Source of the DNA: Seminavis robusta
Lineage: Eukaryota > Bacillariophyta > Bacillariophyceae > Naviculales > Naviculaceae
Reading direction: 5' to 3'
Assembly (NCBI GenBank): GCA_903772945.1
Contig: CAICTM010001324.1
Coordinates: forward strand, 1 to 31,739
DNA: 31,739 nucleotides
In this document: positions 28,700 to 31,739 of the stretch, in pieces
How the letters are laid out: the number at the start of each line of letters is the position of its first letter
Numbering within the stretch: position 1 is the first letter of the stretch
Position numbers and translations under genes: made by a program
The notes under the pieces: generated by a model
Database searches by the model: none
Told to the model about the DNA's origin: nothing
What the model saw: only the letters and a program-made list of their open reading frames with translations

Positions 28700-31600
28700 G
28701 GGTTTAAATTACTCATTTAGCTTAACAAGCTATTGGTCACGGAGTGACTTTATTGACACGGGCAAGTGGTGGGGTAGATCCCCACCTAGCTGAGTCGTCA
28801 TCTACTTGTTTGCCCAATCAACATGACCTCATCCACTGGCCCAACGTGAGCAACACCAAGTAGACAGATGCCCTGGGTAGGGGGGTGACACATTGATGGG
28901 AACCTGCAGCGCAAAACTGGGTTACAGGGGCTTACCAGGATTTTTGTCGGTATGAAACCATTATCACCAAAGGGGCCGTGAGGACCAGTTTGATTGCCAG
29001 ACCAAAGAGTGCTCGCCAGTAAGTGTGTCTGGTGATCAGTCCCAAGCTGTGGCAAGTGCCTTGGCATGCAAGCAAGATGCCAGCAGAGCCCGTAGGAGGT
29101 GGTACTCCTCAGGCTGGACCAGAGCAGGGTTAACCCATCCAATGCACCAAAATTGTTAGATAGAGGCCAACAAGCAGGCAGAAGATGGGGTCAAATGACA
29201 CATGGCAGTCTGTGGTTCCCAGGAGAGGAGGCACAGTGGCTGCTGGAGTGTTGTGGCTGTTCGAGGGTTGTTTGAGTCAATAGAAGGAGGATAAGGGGCA
29301 CTGATGGGAGTGGGCTGGTGCAGGGGCAGGAGGGAGATCCTGTTGGTGTTGGAGTGTTGTTGTAGGAGTTGGGATGTAGCATGGTTGATGGTGTGTTGTA
29401 GGATAGAGGCGTGCTCTGTTAAGGGTGAGAACAAAGGCATCCTCCCTGATAGGGTAGGGTGTGATTCGAGTGTGATCCTCAAGATGTGGCATGCTCTAGG
29501 AGCTGTTGGCTGATCATCTGGGAGTGGTGTTGTGTAGTCTTCGGAGTGTTGTTACGGCTCAGTGTAAATACTGTTGCTTGAGTATACCATACACATTGGT
29601 ATAGGGTCAATAATTGAATGTATTGAGACTGGTCTCAGGGTCCCTGTGTAAGCAAAGTGTACATAGTGGCTGGGGCCGATGGTGCGATAAGTCAATTTTC
29701 TGGATACTGATGTATTGATATATTAAGGGACTCTCCGCCGATAAGGACAACTGTGGTGATGTTGGACCTGAGGAATAGCTCGGTTGTGGTTCGTGTTTGT
29801 GTGCGAACTTTCGGATGATGTAGTTATGTGCATTGCGAATCCGGGGTAATTGGATCTGATTTTGAAAGATCACGATGGTTTTGTAGATAGGGTTGAAGTA
29901 ATTTGGTGTGTTGCTTTGTTTTTGTTTTCCTTCGACACACTCCTGACGGACGGGCTGCTATATAACGTGGTCTTATCCGTGAATCGGTGTATAGATTATA
30001 GAGTGTGTAATGGAATCAAACAGAATGGGGTGGTGAATAGTGCATGCCGGATGTATTAGGCACCGTGTGCTGGGTGTGAGTTGTCGAGGAAGGCTTGCCT
30101 GGATATGGAGGTTTGTGTCTTTGTCTGGTGAATAAAGTCTGCGCACGTCATCTCTTAAGGACTGGGGGTGCAGTCATCGATAACTCCGTTGTGAAGGGGT
30201 GGCCGTGAATTTTTCCAATGTGCTGTGGAGTGGGGATGATTTGAAAGGTAATATAGAGATATAGTGGTGTGATGGCTGGATCTCTAACTGGTCCTGACTC
30301 GCGCTGTACGATACTATATCTTGTGTACGCAGATTGAGACGTGTGTACCTACGAAGCACAACTCCCGCTGACTCAGAGATATGTAGTTCTCTGGATTACT
30401 ATAGATATATACTCCTCTGCTCATGATTCTAGTCGTGTACACCTTGTCATGGATGGGATCGTTGTCCGTTCGATCGGCTATCTTCGTCGTGCATTTCTAC
30501 AGGTGAACAAATACTTTGCCTCTAGACGGAGACCTTTGTGCAGAGTCTCGGGCTGTGTGGTTGATAGGTATTGTGTGGGCGACTTATCTCGTGCGTGGTC
30601 GCATACTTCATGTCCGCATCTTCTGGGTTTTGCTGTGTGGGCTCCTCTCTCTGATTATTCCCAATGGTTCGTGGAGTGGTCGCAGACTAGCAGATGTCTC
30701 TTTATGCACTGTGCTGGCCTTCGCAACGGGATTCTAGTGATGTGGACTTCCATGCTTGCGTGATGGGGGAATTCACGTAGTCGAAGGATGGGACTGTTCA
30801 TTGTATGGAAGTTGGGTCGTAGTTGTGCCATGGTCCATGTACTCTAGTGCCAATGTGTGTGATGATTAAATCGGCATATCTATCAACGTGGGGCGGTTAA
30901 GTATCATTTCATGAATGTCCAGGTCCAGCTGGTAGTTGTTTCTGGGTAGTGTGAATTATCAGATCCTGTAATACATCTATTGACAGCCGCTCGTCATCAA
31001 CTGATGTGGGTTCATGACGAGAGCGTGGGTTACGAGAGATGAATTTGGTCTCGAGTGTTTGGACATCTGTGATCAGTTGCTCTTCTTTGTAACGCACGTC
31101 AAGCTCCACTATTGTAGTCGTCTCGCTACATGTAGTTTTGAAGAAAGTAGCGTCCTTGATTCGTCTTTGAGAGGGGGGATGCTTAGATAGCATAGATGAG
31201 GATGTTCGATGTCTCTGTGGCGTAGGATTGCAGTATGTTTGGTTGGAATTTTTTCTAATTGCTCTCTTGTATATTACAACAGGTTGGCTGCGTTGGTGTG
31301 GTTGAGTCAGTGATTGCTGTTCGCCCAACTGCGTGTCGGTTTCTTGTCGTCGGTTTTGTCAGCTCAATGCTATTGCGTCTGCCACTCCGTGTCTCTCCGT
31401 CCCTCTGACATAGAATTAGAATCGGATTTGCGGTTGGGCCCGCTCGCTGAGGACTTCCTTTTACTTACATATCTGTGTCTTCGTTACAGCAGAGTTAGTA
31501 CCTCCATGTCCAGGGATATCTCCTAATGAATCGTCTTCTTAAGTTGATATGTCGAGATCTGTCTCCAGATGCTAACTTACCGGCACTCTGATCTGGAAAG

Positions 31601-31739
31601 GGATGGAATGTGGTACGCTGTGGGTTCTTCATCCGGAGCAAATAGATATCCGAACGCGGTCTATATGTGTGAACCAATATGTAGTTAAGTCGGATGTTAG
31701 TGCGTTGGAACCTCTCTCGTCTCACCTATTAGTCTCCCC
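28700..31739. other. 3 kb right end without a recognised gene; possible LTR boundary near 29154
   Basis: Open frames of up to 140 codons occur on both strands, but none shows a domain I recognise. On the minus strand a TCTAACA sequence (29160-29154) is followed 4 bases later by TGGTGCATTGG, an arrangement like the end of an LTR next to a primer-binding site. No partner LTR is visible to its right. The rest is T/G-rich on the plus strand and has no tRNA, rRNA or repeat array that I can see. Confidence 0.35.

Noticed and set aside
1..31739. CRISPR arrays, tRNA and rRNA genes
   Set aside because: I looked for regularly spaced repeats, tRNA T-loop signatures and rRNA-like blocks on both strands and found none.

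Overview
The window looks like nuclear DNA of a photosynthetic stramenopile, most likely a diatom. The best evidence is the 10.1-11.65 kb gene, whose N-terminus is a signal peptide ending in an ASAFAP motif, the hallmark of proteins imported into the four-membrane diatom plastid. The 12.3 kb gene has a similar SAFQP motif. Other support is one short (75 nt) GT-AG intron, the absence of bacterial operon structure, long gene-poor stretches and decayed Copia and Ty3 retroelements. Species cannot be assigned from sequence alone.

Layout: 1-0.45 kb (minus) holds a decayed Ty3-type aspartic protease running off the left edge. 1.27-2.65 kb (plus) holds a decayed Copia-type gag/protease. 2.76-8.20 kb (minus) is copy A, an intact one-intron gene encoding a predicted 1789-residue membrane synthetase: fatty acyl-AMP ligase (FAAL), a long domain I do not recognise, a carrier protein, and a six-TM/three-unit terminal region like that of epsilon-poly-lysine synthetase (Pls, TIGR02353-type). 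10.06-11.65 kb (minus) is a plastid-targeted Cys/Met-metabolism PLP enzyme, divergent from a RidA-like protein at 12.31-12.93 kb (plus). 13.07-14.04 kb (minus) and 14.51-15.48 kb (plus) are two divergent BTB/POZ paralogs. 17.03-27.0 kb (minus) is a damaged tandem array of the synthetase family: copy B (no N-terminal half of the FAAL), an error-ridden middle fragment, a B-like tail fragment, and copy C (nearly complete, but frame-broken at 26.0-26.4 kb). 27.1-31.7 kb has no recognisable gene; it holds an inverted repeat, a 126/128-bp direct repeat and a possible LTR edge.

Function: the most interesting content is the FAAL-carrier-Pls-like family. By family logic the FAAL would adenylate a fatty acid and load it on the carrier serine, and the membrane-embedded terminal units would pass it to an unknown acceptor. 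I know of no described product for such a eukaryotic enzyme. Copy A carries a roughly 450-residue segment that B and C lack. Damage in the B/C array is concentrated in short stretches full of 1-2 nt deletions, so part of it may be uncorrected long-read sequence or misassembly rather than true pseudogenes.
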